A stretch of DNA of 64,000 nucleotides from Bacteroidota bacterium. GTDB lineage: Bacteria; Bacteroidota; Ignavibacteria; Kryptoniales; JAKASW01. The stretch spans positions 62,001 to 126,000 of the forward strand of contig JAKAGT010000004.1 in assembly GCA_021825585.1 (NCBI GenBank), read 5' to 3'. The position numbers were made by a program, and so were the translations under genes. The notes under the pieces are model-generated. The model saw only the letters and a list, made by a program, of their open reading frames with translations. It did not search any database and was not told the origin of the DNA. Within the stretch, counting starts at the first letter, position 1; the number at the start of each line of letters is the position of its first letter. Shown piece after piece: positions 15,014 through 24,022 of the stretch.

Positions 15014-17530
15014 ATGTTGGACCTCAATAAGATTTTCCCCTGGCTTTCAATAAGAAGCAAGTTAATCATAGCTTTCGGCGGGCTATCTGTCCTCCCCGTG
15101 CTCCTGCTCGGGCTCTACGGGATCAATTCGAACACGAAGATGATGAAAGAGGTCGCGGTGAAAGACCTGACTCACGACCTTTCCATGGTCCGAAACAGAA
15201 GTGCCAACTTCATGACCGACATAGCCGGGGATATGAGAGTCCTGGAAAACTCTTTCCTGACACACAGGATGCTTGCGGAGTTGAGCACGCAGAGTCACCT
15301 CGTGGAACCTGCTACGGTCCGCCTCCTGAACCAGGATATCCTATCGCTCGCCAGGACCCGGGGAATTTACTATCAGATAAGAATAGTCGATCAGTTCGGG
15401 AATGAGCTGGTCCGAGTCGAGTCCAGATCGCCGGATGCGGCATCGAAATCGTTCGAAATTGTGGACGCGGCATCCCTGCACCACACCCCCGAAGAATACT
15501 ATTTGCTTTTGGTGGACAGTCTCAGCAGGGGACAGTTTGCAATTGCTCCGGCAGAGCTGGCTGCCGGTAACGATAAGACGGTGCCGGTCATGAGTTTCGC
15601 GATGCCTCTGTACTTTCACGGTAAAAGGGAAGCAATACTTATTGCCGACATCTTTGCACAGGATTTCTTCAGCGCGCTTGACACATACCGGAGTCTCAAA
15701 TCCGGCGAAGTAGTCGTCGTTGTCAGCGGGGACGGACATTATCTTTACCACTCGAAAGAAAAGAAAAACTGGAACGCGCTTCTGGCGGCGAGGGACAAGT
15801 ACAATCTCTATCACGATTACGGTGCGGCCACCCGGCAAGCGCTGTTGTCACCGGCCGCCGGCACATTCACGACACGAAGCGGGGACATTATCTCGCACTC
15901 CCCTCTCTTTCCTCCGGACACGCCGGACCATGACGCCGCGTCCAACGCGGCCTTTACGATGCCGCTCTTCATTTTCGATGCGGTTCCCAAAGCGGTGATA
16001 ATGGCACCCGTGCACTCTTATGCCCTGAAGTTTTCGGGCCTTCTCGTCCTTATCCTGATCACAGCGACCGGTCTTAGTATAGTTGCCACTCACCAGTTCA
16101 CCGAGCCGATTGCCGATCTTCAGCAGGGAGCGGACATAATAGCAAAAGGAAATTACAGCCATCGCGTTACCGTCGACACGCGCGATGAGATAGAAGACCT
16201 TGCGGAGCGGTTCAACCAGATGGCCTCCTCCCTAAACGAGAGAGATAAAGAGATCCACCGCTACCGCACGCATCTCGAGGAGACCGTCGAATCCAGAACG
16301 AGCGAGCTCTCGGAGGAGAAATCCAAGCTGCAGGCCATCCTCGACAACGTGCCTAGTGCTTTTCTCCTGCTGGACCGTAGTCTCAGAATCCAGACGACCA
16401 GCTCGGCATTTGCGCGCATAACGGGTTACAGCCCGGACGAAGTGCGGGGCAAAGACTGCAGCAAGATATTCGGCACGAACGGAATCTGCGAGGAATGCAT
16501 CTGCCAGCAGGCGCTTCAGTACGGCAGGGTTGAGTCGCGTGTGACGCAGAGGTCCGAGGGCAAGCGGAAAGAGAAATATATCGAACATATCGCTATCCCG
16601 ATGAAACAAAACGGAGAGGTGCAGGCGGTGCTTGCGGTGATGACGGACATTACCAAGCGCAAACAGCTGGAGCAGCGGCTCGTCCAGACGGAAAAACTGG
16701 TTGCGGCAGGCGAAATTGCGGCGCTCATCGCGCACGAGTTCAGGAATTCACTCACTTCTATCAAGATGATCCTGCAGCTCCTGAAAGAATCTAACGGACT
16801 GTCGCGATCCGAGAAGAAGTCTCTCGGCGTGGCATTGAACTCTGCGGGCGACATGGAAGGCGTGGTGTCCGAGCTTCTAAACTACGCGAGGCCCGTTCCC
16901 ATGGAGTTCAAGATGGAACGCCTGGAGAAGATTGTGAACGAGAGCCTCGCTTTTCTCGATCTCAGGTTCGAAAAAGCGGGAATTCGCGTCGAAAAAGCGA
17001 TTGAGGCGCCGCTTCCGCCGATGTCGCTCGACGTTCTACACCTTCGCGAAGCGATAATAAACATACTCGTCAACGCCATCCAGGCGGTCGACCAGAAAAG
17101 AAAAACCATTACGACCGATCCATCCATTGAGGAAGAAGCGGGAGTAATAAGTGTGACACTGAGGAAGACGGTCCTCAGCAAGACGCTGCACGATTACCCG
17201 TCAGCAGAGATCGACGAATATCCGAATACCGAATTGCTGGGACAGGACGGCAGGGAAATCGTACTCAAGCGGGGCGCCTCGTGTTTGACTCTGGAGATCA
17301 GCGACAGTGGAGTCGGCATCGAGCGCAACAACATCATCCGCGTCTTCGATCCTTTTTTCACAACGAAAACCAACGGGACCGGACTCGGCCTGTCGATGGT
17401 GAAGCGGACCGTGAATTCACACGGCGGAATCATAACCGTTGAAAGCCACAAAGGAAAGGGGACGACATTCCGCATATACTTCCCATCCTGGAGCGAGAGC
17501 CGGAAACTCACCACGAAAAGAGAGGCGTGA
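15014..17530 (+). CDS. Membrane sensor histidine kinase (Cache-like, HAMP, PAS)
   Basis: 838 residues. One membrane helix (about 17-37), a periplasmic sensor region of nearly 300 residues (probably Cache-like), a second helix (about 334-354), HAMP (NYSHRVTVDTRDEIEDLAERF), a PAS domain (about 435-550), a dimerisation domain with H574 in AHEFRNSL (NtrB-like class), and an ATPase domain with NILVNAIQAV, DSGVGI, DPFFTTK and GTGLGLSMVK. The PAS domain contains a Cys cluster (CSKIFGTNGICEECIC), which could bind a metal or respond to redox state. The sigma-54 activator 27 bases downstream is its obvious partner. Together they precede the cytochrome cluster. Confidence 0.93.
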   Translation: MLDLNKIFPWLSIRSKLIIAFGGLSVLPVLLLGLYGINSNTKMMKEVAVKDLTHDLSMVRNRSANFMTDIAGDMRVLENSFLTHRMLAELSTQSHLVEPATVRLLNQDILSLARTRGIYYQIRIVDQFGNELVRVESRSPDAASKSFEIVDAASLHHTPEEYYLLLVDSLSRGQFAIAPAELAAGNDKTVPVMSFAMPLYFHGKREAILIADIFAQDFFSALDTYRSLKSGEVVVVVSGDGHYLYHSKEKKNWNALLAARDKYNLYHDYGAATRQALLSPAAGTFTTRSGDIISHSPLFPPDTPDHDAASNAAFTMPLFIFDAVPKAVIMAPVHSYALKFSGLLVLILITATGLSIVATHQFTEPIADLQQGADIIAKGNYSHRVTVDTRDEIEDLAERFNQMASSLNERDKEIHRYRTHLEETVESRTSELSEEKSKLQAILDNVPSAFLLLDRSLRIQTTSSAFARITGYSPDEVRGKDCSKIFGTNGICEECICQQALQYGRVESRVTQRSEGKRKEKYIEHIAIPMKQNGEVQAVLAVMTDITKRKQLEQRLVQTEKLVAAGEIAALIAHEFRNSLTSIKMILQLLKESNGLSRSEKKSLGVALNSAGDMEGVVSELLNYARPVPMEFKMERLEKIVNESLAFLDLRFEKAGIRVEKAIEAPLPPMSLDVLHLREAIINILVNAIQAVDQKRKTITTDPSIEEEAGVISVTLRKTVLSKTLHDYPSAEIDEYPNTELLGQDGREIVLKRGASCLTLEISDSGVGIERNNIIRVFDPFFTTKTNGTGLGLSMVKRTVNSHGGIITVESHKGKGTTFRIYFPSWSESRKLTTKREA

Positions 17531-17557
17531 CATTGAACGCCGGACATAGGAAATAGT

Positions 17558-18991
17558 TTGGCAGCCACAAAGAGAATCAAGCCGAAGATACTCGTGGTCG
17601 ATGACGACCAGAAAATCAGGTTTGCCTTCCGTGAAGTCCTGAAGAAGGACGGCTATACGACCGTTCTCGCCCGGGACGGCGTCGAGGCGCTCGAGCAGGT
17701 AGAAGCTGAGAATGTTGGAGTCGTCTTCATGGACATCTCTATGCCGCGCCTCGATGGGCTCGAAACACTGAAGAGATTGAGAGAGCGAAACAAAAGCGTG
17801 CCTACCATAATCATCACCGGCTACGGAACGATGCAGACGGCCATCAAGGCGATGCAGCTCGGGGCGTTCGATTACCTGACGAAGCCGCTCGACGTGGAGA
17901 AGGTCCGTGAACTGACGAGGAAGGCGCTCTCAAGTGCCGGCGAACCTGACGACGGTCCAAATGAGCATTCACTGCTGACCGTGGATGTCGTCGACCGGTA
18001 TGAACTTGTCGGCAATAGTCCGGGCATGCAGGAAGTCTACAAACTCATCGGCCTTGTATCCACGACGCCCGCAACGGCACCGGTTCTGATCGACGGTGAG
18101 AGCGGGACAGGTAAGGAGCTGGTGGCGAGAGCAATCCACGCCAGCGGATCGGGAACCGGCGAGCCTTTCGTCGGAATAAACTGCGCGGCTCTCCCCGAGA
18201 CTCTTCTCGAATCCGAACTGTTCGGCTACGAAAAGGGTGCCTTCACCGGCGCTGCTGAAAGGAAGCTCGGCAAGTTTGAAATTGCACGGGGCGGCACGAT
18301 TTTTCTGGATGAGATCGCTTCACTCTCCATGAACCTGCAGCAGAAGCTGCTGCGCGTCCTTCAGGAAAGAGAATTCGAGCGGCTTGGCGGTGATACCGCT
18401 ATCCGCGTAAACGCCAGGTTCGTCGCTGCAGCGAATATCCAAATTGAAAATGAAATTCGGAAAGGAAATTTCAGAGATGACCTCTTTTTCAGGCTCAATG
18501 TAATCAGGATACACTTGCCGCCACTGCGTGAACGTACCGACGACATTCCCCTTCTGGCAAATTATTTTCTCGCAAAGTATAACGAGCAGCTCAACAAAGA
18601 CGTCAAGGGCTTCTCACGCGAAGCGATGGCGCTTCTCCGGGCCTATCAGTACCCGGGTAACGTCCGTGAGCTCGAAAACCTCATCGAGCGGGCACTCATG
18701 CTGGCAAGGGGAGAACAAGTAACACCGGACATGATACAGAGAATGTTCGATTCGCCGTCGGGCAAGGGTTCCTTCTTGCCGGTCAAGAACTCAACGTTCA
18801 AACAATCGCGCGGCATGGTTCTCCAGATGTTCGAGAAGCAGTTCGTCGAAGAGAAGCTCGCTCACCACGGCGGAAACGTCACCGCAGCCGCTAAAAGCTC
18901 CGGCATGACGAGGCAGAACTTTCAACGGATGATGAAGAAGTACGACGTGCGGGCAGAGGATTTTAGAGGCGACGACCCCGCTCAGTCCTGA
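17558..18991 (+). CDS. NtrC-family sigma-54-dependent response regulator
   Basis: 477 residues. Receiver domain (about 9-122, KILVVDDD, phospho-acceptor in VVFMDISMPR), then the AAA+ domain with Walker A GESGTGKE, the sigma-54 contacting loop GAFTGA near residue 227 and Walker B GGTIFLDE, and a C-terminal Fis-type helix-turn-helix (GNVTAAAKSSGMTRQNFQRM). It activates RNA polymerase with sigma-54 at distant enhancers. It starts with TTG at 17558 and sits just after the sensor kinase. A clear -24/-12 promoter was not found in this window, so its targets are not shown by sequence alone. Confidence 0.95.
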   Translation: MAATKRIKPKILVVDDDQKIRFAFREVLKKDGYTTVLARDGVEALEQVEAENVGVVFMDISMPRLDGLETLKRLRERNKSVPTIIITGYGTMQTAIKAMQLGAFDYLTKPLDVEKVRELTRKALSSAGEPDDGPNEHSLLTVDVVDRYELVGNSPGMQEVYKLIGLVSTTPATAPVLIDGESGTGKELVARAIHASGSGTGEPFVGINCAALPETLLESELFGYEKGAFTGAAERKLGKFEIARGGTIFLDEIASLSMNLQQKLLRVLQEREFERLGGDTAIRVNARFVAAANIQIENEIRKGNFRDDLFFRLNVIRIHLPPLRERTDDIPLLANYFLAKYNEQLNKDVKGFSREAMALLRAYQYPGNVRELENLIERALMLARGEQVTPDMIQRMFDSPSGKGSFLPVKNSTFKQSRGMVLQMFEKQFVEEKLAHHGGNVTAAAKSSGMTRQNFQRMMKKYDVRAEDFRGDDPAQS

Positions 18992-18995
18992 CGCC

Positions 18996-19027
18996 AATAA
19001 AATCTTGGCACTGCCAAATTTTATTTG
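18996..19027. terminator. Probable bidirectional terminator
   Basis: Inverted repeat centred on TTGGCA-C-TGCCAA (19005-19017) with an A-rich left flank and a TTTTATTT right flank that pair with one bulge. It starts a few bases after the response regulator stop and separates it from the lone receiver gene. Confidence 0.55.
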
Positions 19028-19138
19028 GCACTTTCCTCTCGACTAGACTTCCCCCTGCTCCAAAAACCCCTCCAAACGTCCCGAATTCGCGGTTTCCTGC
19101 TTCCAGAATGTCGCGGCACGCCGGTTGTTCTATAGGGC

Positions 19139-19552
19139 ATGAATATGACAAGAAGCCCTGTCAAACGGAAACCGAGAATCCTCGTCGTCGATGACGATGC
19201 CAACATCCTGTCCGCATTCCGCGACTATCTGAGGACAAAGAACTGTATCATGGTCGGCGTATCCGATGTGGAACTCGCTTTCAACATGGTCATGAAACGC
19301 TACTTCGATCTCTTGATAACAGATATCAGATTGAACTTCCAGTCGGGTGTCACATTTCTCCTCCGCGCAAAAGAAGCGCGCCCCAACCTACCTGTCATAG
19401 TCATTACGGGATATCCCGACATCGTGACGAAGAACGATCTGAAGACGTACGGGGCAAGCCATATTTTAATGAAACCTCTCGAACTCGACCAGCTCAATAA
19501 GGCAATCGACCACTGCCTGGGCTGGCACGACGGGAAGACTTCAATAGCATGA
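19139..19552 (+). CDS. Stand-alone receiver domain protein
   Basis: A 137-residue CheY-like receiver without an output domain. Acidic pocket RILVVDDDAN, phospho-acceptor Asp in DLLITDIRL, switch Thr in VIVITGYPD, and the conserved Lys in ILMKPLEL. Single-domain receivers pass phosphate on or act by protein contact. It lies between the two-component pair and the haem-porin gene, so it may belong to the same signalling route. The start is the first ATG in the frame; no strong ribosome-binding site decides it. Confidence 0.9.
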   Translation: MNMTRSPVKRKPRILVVDDDANILSAFRDYLRTKNCIMVGVSDVELAFNMVMKRYFDLLITDIRLNFQSGVTFLLRAKEARPNLPVIVITGYPDIVTKNDLKTYGASHILMKPLELDQLNKAIDHCLGWHDGKTSIA

Positions 19553-19602
19553 ACATTTCTAATTTGGAACTTTTTTCCGAGCAAAAACAAAAGGAGGCTC
19601 AA

Positions 19603-20979
19603 ATGATTCAGAGAACCTATCTGCCGTCAATTAGAAAATTCTCCACGGGCAGATCCACGAAAGCACTCTATTGGCTGGCAGCCTTAAGCGTGCTGATAGT
19701 CTTTTCAACCTCAACGGTGCATGCTACGCCAAGCTACGCGCGCCAGACAAATCTGGCCTGCAACGCTTGTCACTATACATATCCGGAGTTAACTCCGTTT
19801 GGCAGGCTCTTTAAATTGAACGGGTACACAATGACAGGCATTCCGGCCCTTCAATCGGCTCACAAGGAACATACGGATCTCAAAATCCCTGAAGTACTCC
19901 CGCTCTCGGCGATGGTGCTCACTTCGTACAATTCGGTGAACAAGGCAGTGTCGGGAACTTCACAGAGCTTTGCCGAATTACCCCAGCAGCTGAGTGTCTT
20001 CGCTTCCGGCGAAGTAACTCCTAACATCGGCACCTTCGTGCAGATCACCTACGATCCGACGTCCGGCACATTCGGCATGGATAACACCGACATCAGATAC
20101 GCCAATCATGCTATTGTCGGTTCCAGAGATTTACTATACGGCCTGACCTTGAACAACAATCCGACCGTGCAGGATGTATGGAATTCGACCCCGGCATGGG
20201 GCTTCCCGTTCGTTTCGTCAGGGGGAGCTCCTACTCCCACCGCCAGCACGATGATCGAAGGCGCCTTGGCCGGAAACGTCGCAGGACTCGGCGCTTATGC
20301 GCTTTACAACGATCTCGTCTATGGCGAAATAAGTCTCTACGGCTCCACTCCGCAGGGCGTTTCATATCCGCCGGACGGGACATGGAGTGAAACCATCAAG
20401 GGTGCCGCTCCATACTGGAGACTCGCGCTGCAGCACGATTGGGGCACCGATTATCTGGAAGTCGGCACGTACGGTATGTCCGCCAGCCTTTTCCCCACAG
20501 GCATTACAGGGAGCACGGATACGTATACCGACGTTGCATTCGACGCGCAGTACGAGAAACATCTGGGTGGAGGCAGTCTGATTGCCCACACGACTTACAT
20601 CATAGAGAACCAAAACCTCGATGCGACTTATGCCGCCGGCGGCTCTGCGTCTCCTTCGAATAAATTGAACACATTCAAGGTGGATTGCAGCTACAATTTC
20701 CCCGCGGATGTCGCACTCACGCTGGGTTATTTGGCGACCAGCGGAACAACCGACGCGGTCCTGTATGCTCCTGCAGCGGTCGCCGGAAGCTTCAGCGGTT
20801 CCCCGAACAGCAGCGCAGTAACGGCCCAGTTCACTTACATCCCCTGGTGGAACACTCAGTTTGCAGTACAGTACGTCGCCTACAACAAGTTTAACGGCGG
20901 GAGCACCAACTATGACGGCTCAGGCAGAAACGCGTCGGATAATAATACACTGTATCTATCCGGATGGCTACTGTTCTAA
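19603..20979 (+). CDS. Cyc2-like monohaem cytochrome fused to outer-membrane beta-barrel
   Basis: 458 residues. The start is set by AAGGAGG at 19591-19597. A long signal peptide ends near residue 45 (STSTVHA). One haem c site, C53-N-A-C56-H57, follows in ARQTNLACNACH, and then the phrase PELTPFGRLFKLNGYTM. The remaining 390 residues alternate polar and hydrophobic residues and end in an aromatic strand (LYLSGWLLF), as in porins. The pattern ARQT-CxxCH-P-L-FGR-FK-GYTM matches the haem region of Cyc2-type fused cytochrome-porins, which pass electrons across the outer membrane in Fe(II) oxidisers. Similar uncharacterised cytochrome-porins also exist, so Fe(II) oxidation is only a hypothesis. Downstream genes encode a bc complex. 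Confidence 0.75.
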   Translation: MIQRTYLPSIRKFSTGRSTKALYWLAALSVLIVFSTSTVHATPSYARQTNLACNACHYTYPELTPFGRLFKLNGYTMTGIPALQSAHKEHTDLKIPEVLPLSAMVLTSYNSVNKAVSGTSQSFAELPQQLSVFASGEVTPNIGTFVQITYDPTSGTFGMDNTDIRYANHAIVGSRDLLYGLTLNNNPTVQDVWNSTPAWGFPFVSSGGAPTPTASTMIEGALAGNVAGLGAYALYNDLVYGEISLYGSTPQGVSYPPDGTWSETIKGAAPYWRLALQHDWGTDYLEVGTYGMSASLFPTGITGSTDTYTDVAFDAQYEKHLGGGSLIAHTTYIIENQNLDATYAAGGSASPSNKLNTFKVDCSYNFPADVALTLGYLATSGTTDAVLYAPAAVAGSFSGSPNSSAVTAQFTYIPWWNTQFAVQYVAYNKFNGGSTNYDGSGRNASDNNTLYLSGWLLF

Positions 20980-21022
20980 GAAAATGATCTGGTATAACAT
21001 ACGAAAACGAATTGGAGAAACG

Positions 21023-21478
21023 ATGAAATCGAAATTATTAGTCCTGGCGGTTCTTATTCTCCTTCCGGCCGTGTTTATGGCGCTGGGTCCGCAGAGTCTG
21101 ACCGCGGCTTCCTCAGACGCACAGCAATCTTCACAGTTGAAGGATAACGGAATTGGTCCCGTCAAGTCGGTAACGCTTGGAAAGACAATCGACAAGAAGA
21201 TGGTGGATGAAGGACAGTCAATATTTTTTGGAAAATGTTCGCTGTGTCACGCCATGAACTCGCAGAAACTTGCACCTCCGCTGGCAGGCGTGACCAAGAC
21301 GCTTTCCCCCGTGTTCATCATGAACTATCTGCTGAATACGGCGCAGATGCAGGAGAAAGACCCTTACATTCAACAGTTAATGCAGTATTATCAGAGCGTC
21401 CCCAAGATGCCCGACCAGAACCTCAGCAAGAGTCAGGCAAGAGCCGTACTCGAATTCCTGAGGTCAACAGCGAAATAG
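21023..21478 (+). CDS. Exported monohaem cytochrome c
   Basis: 151 residues starting at the ATG at 21023, which has GGAG upstream and begins a signal peptide (MKSKLLVLAVLILLPAVF). Haem c site C72-S-L-C75-H76 lies after GQSIFFGKC, and a candidate axial Met lies in SVPKMPDQNLS, typical of class I cytochromes. It should be a periplasmic electron carrier or subunit. It lies between the haem-porin and Rieske genes, so it may link the outer-membrane protein to the bc complex. A strong hairpin follows its stop codon. Confidence 0.92.
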   Translation: MKSKLLVLAVLILLPAVFMALGPQSLTAASSDAQQSSQLKDNGIGPVKSVTLGKTIDKKMVDEGQSIFFGKCSLCHAMNSQKLAPPLAGVTKTLSPVFIMNYLLNTAQMQEKDPYIQQLMQYYQSVPKMPDQNLSKSQARAVLEFLRSTAK

Positions 21479-21488
21479 CCAATCGTAC

Positions 21489-21525
21489 CCCGGCAGGCGG
21501 GGCACTAGAAGAACCGCCTGCCGGG
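21489..21525. other. Intercistronic 12-bp hairpin
   Basis: Perfect stem CCCGGCAGGCGG/CCGCCTGCCGGG with 13-nt loop between the cytochrome c and Rieske genes, without a T-run. It probably affects mRNA stability or processing rather than ending transcription outright. Confidence 0.7.
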
Positions 21526-21572
21526 ATCAAACGGTACAACTTCAGTGAACCAACACATTAAGAAGACTCCCG

Positions 21573-22112
21573 ATGAATAAAAAAGAAAACATAGAACCCC
21601 GAACTCCCGAAAAGCATGAGCAAACACGCCGGGCCTTCCTGAAGATGGGCACCGGCGCCGTAGCCAGCTTTGCAGGTTTGATATTTGCGGTTCCGTTCCT
21701 GGATTCTCTTATCAGTCAATCTATGCGAGTGAAGATAGGCAAGTTCGTGAAGGTGGGCCCCGTCCTGTTTCTTCCGGACGGCGTGCCGGAGAAGATGTTC
21801 TTCGATGAACGTGATGAGGATGCATACATTGACGAGGTTGAGAGACGTGACGTATGGGTCGTCAAAAATGGTGATGATGTCACCGCCTTTTCCCCGGTTT
21901 GCCCCCATTTAGGATGCCGCTACAATTGGAACGCCGAGGACCAGCACTTTGTATGCCCGTGTCACGGCAGTGTCTTCGCGAAAGACGGCAAGGTGCTTCA
22001 CGGTCCGGCTCCACGCGGGCTGGACAAGTTTCCCACGAAAGTCTCCAACGGATTTCTTTCGGTAAAGTGGGAGCGCTTCAAGCTCGGCGTTTCAAAGAGA
22101 GAACTGGTATAG
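21573..22112 (+). CDS. Rieske iron-sulfur protein of a cytochrome bc complex
   Basis: 179 residues. The N-terminus carries RRAFLKMGTGAVASFAGL followed by a hydrophobic helix, a Tat-type anchor as in other Rieske proteins. The [2Fe-2S] site is CPHLGC (box 1) and CPCHGS (box 2) with two Cys and two His ligands, plus the disulfide cysteines. It accepts electrons from quinol at the Qo site and passes them to a cytochrome c. The cytochrome b gene begins 14 bases downstream, so the two are one complex. Confidence 0.96.
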   Translation: MNKKENIEPRTPEKHEQTRRAFLKMGTGAVASFAGLIFAVPFLDSLISQSMRVKIGKFVKVGPVLFLPDGVPEKMFFDERDEDAYIDEVERRDVWVVKNGDDVTAFSPVCPHLGCRYNWNAEDQHFVCPCHGSVFAKDGKVLHGPAPRGLDKFPTKVSNGFLSVKWERFKLGVSKRELV

Positions 22113-22126
22113 GAGAATAGACATAG

Positions 22127-23887
22127 ATGTTCGCGAAATTAGATAAATGGATAAACGACCGCTGGCCTCTTAAAGAGATCTGGAAATCCGCGACCGAAGA
22201 AGAAATTCCCGGTGGGGCCAGCTATGCATACGCGTTCGGAAGCGCGACGCTTTCACTCTTTATTCTCCAGATAGTCACCGGCATCTGGCAGATGTTTTAT
22301 TATGTCCCGACGACCGATCACGCTTATCAGTCGCTCTCGTATCTCCGGCTGTCGGTGCCGTTCGGCTGGCTGGTCCACGGCCTGCACTACTGGGGAGCAT
22401 CAGCAATGGTTGTACTGCTCGCAGTTCACCTGTCTCGTACTTTTGTATGGGGAGCATACAAGAAACCGCGTGAGCTTACGTGGCTCATAGGCGTCTTTCT
22501 TCTGCTCTTCACTCTTGCAATGAGCTTCACCGGGGCGGCATTGCCATGGGACGAGACGGGTTATTGGGCATCCGAGGTCGGCACCAGTATTGCCGGAACG
22601 ATCCCGGTCATCGGCACCTTCGCGGAGCAAGTCCTGCGCGGAGGAGCTCAAATGGGCCAACTGACATTGTCAAGGTTCTTCATTCTGCACGTGGCAGTTC
22701 TCCCCGCGATACTTCTCGGATTCATCGCGCTCCACGTTGTAGCGTTTCGACAGAAAGGAAGTATCGGACCGTGGGAGGAATCGAAGCGAAAACGAGCGGG
22801 ACAATTCTGGCCGGACCAGATATTCAAAGACGCTCTGGTCTTTTCGGTGATCCTCCTCGTCCTCATTGGACTCGCGGCGTTTCTCGCACCGCCGTTTTCC
22901 GGACCGGCGGACCCGATCGACACAACCTTCCAGCCGAAACCGGAATGGAATTTCCTTTTCCTTTACCAGGCCATCAAAGCATTCCAGGGACCCTGGGAGC
23001 CTGTCGGCACCATAGGCATCCCGACTGCTCTTATCGTATTGCTCTTTGGGCTGCCATTTTTTGACAAGCGGCGCGAGCGGAATCCACTGAAGCGGCCTCT
23101 CGCGATGAGCGTCGCTGCCATACTAGCAGTCGGTGTAATAACCCTGACGATCACCGGATATTACAGTCACCCTAATCTGCAGGCTAACCCGAAGAATAAA
23201 ACCGAAGCTCAATCCCGAGCGCCTTCGACCGACGCTGCTGTTTCACAAGGCTCGAACCAGAAGTCTGCAAGCATTCTCCCTGTTGTTTATCCTGCCGGCA
23301 CATCCGGCGTCCAGGACACTAACCAGATCGCATTGCCGCCTGGAGTCAGCGCAATCCAGCCTCCCGCAGAAGTGGGTGAACCGGGAGCTGCCGCCGACAT
23401 GATCGGCAATGCAGGGCACGGTAAGAAGCTCTTCGATGCGAACTGCATCAGTTGTCACGGGAAGGACGGAAGAGGCGGCATACCAAACCCCGGATCATAC
23501 CTCGGGACAATTCCCGCACTCAATCCGGTAAGAAGCGACATTTTCAGCAGGGATCCGGCCGTCTTTTCCGGTAACCTCGATAGATTCATTCAAAACGGCG
23601 CACAGGCACCCGGTCCGAGCTCTTCGACGGGAATGCCTCCGATGAGCATGGTTGCCTATGGAAAGACTCAGTCCCTGACTCAGCCGGAGATCTCGAACAT
23701 CATCGCGTACATTATGCACGTCAACGGAGTCAATCGGGCACACATCGATGACGCTGGCGTAGCCCCGAAGACTTTCTTTTTCTTCTCGCTCGCAGTCTTC
23801 ATCGTACTTTGGCTTATTCTCGGTGCATTTCGATTGGTCTCCGTGCGGCGGAGAACCCTGCTGGCTGAAGAATCGAAAGAGCGGTAA
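22127..23887 (+). CDS. Cytochrome b with fused C-terminal cytochrome c domain
   Basis: 586 residues. Residues 1 to about 345 are a cytochrome b with membrane helices, a His pair in HGLHYWGASAMVVLLAVHLSR and another in LHVAVLPAILLGFIALHVV for the two haems b, the Qo-type motif PEWNFLFLYQ and the b6-like WIND-region start. A Pro/Ser-rich linker follows, then a cytochrome c domain with C440-I-S-C443-H444 and a Met in TGMPPMSM, and a last membrane helix (about 545-565). Quinol oxidation electrons can thus move from Rieske to a haem c within the same chain. No separate cytochrome c1 gene is present. Fused b-c forms are known in some bc complexes. Confidence 0.94.
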   Translation: MFAKLDKWINDRWPLKEIWKSATEEEIPGGASYAYAFGSATLSLFILQIVTGIWQMFYYVPTTDHAYQSLSYLRLSVPFGWLVHGLHYWGASAMVVLLAVHLSRTFVWGAYKKPRELTWLIGVFLLLFTLAMSFTGAALPWDETGYWASEVGTSIAGTIPVIGTFAEQVLRGGAQMGQLTLSRFFILHVAVLPAILLGFIALHVVAFRQKGSIGPWEESKRKRAGQFWPDQIFKDALVFSVILLVLIGLAAFLAPPFSGPADPIDTTFQPKPEWNFLFLYQAIKAFQGPWEPVGTIGIPTALIVLLFGLPFFDKRRERNPLKRPLAMSVAAILAVGVITLTITGYYSHPNLQANPKNKTEAQSRAPSTDAAVSQGSNQKSASILPVVYPAGTSGVQDTNQIALPPGVSAIQPPAEVGEPGAAADMIGNAGHGKKLFDANCISCHGKDGRGGIPNPGSYLGTIPALNPVRSDIFSRDPAVFSGNLDRFIQNGAQAPGPSSSTGMPPMSMVAYGKTQSLTQPEISNIIAYIMHVNGVNRAHIDDAGVAPKTFFFFSLAVFIVLWLILGAFRLVSVRRRTLLAEESKER

Positions 23888-23896
23888 AATCAGAAA

Positions 23897-23945
23897 AGTC
23901 TCGGGTCGGGTCCCTGTTAGCCAGGCAGTCACCTGACCCGAGACT
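23897..23945 (+). terminator. Hairpin after the bc operon
   Basis: Long inverted repeat AGTCTCGGGTCGGG/CCTGACCCGAGACT, 9 bases after the cytochrome b-c stop. No strong T-run follows, so read-through to the cupredoxin gene is possible. Confidence 0.6.
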
Positions 23946-24022
23946 GACTTCACTGAAATCCGCAGCAACAGCTCATATCTGTCTTTACTTTCATCCATCG
24001 GGGCATTAACATTAAGGACGAA

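Noticed and set aside
19112-19128. Possible sigma-54 promoter (CGGCACG, spacer, TTGTT) before the lone receiver gene
   Set aside because: The invariant -12 GC is GT, and the predicted start site would fall at or after the start codon.
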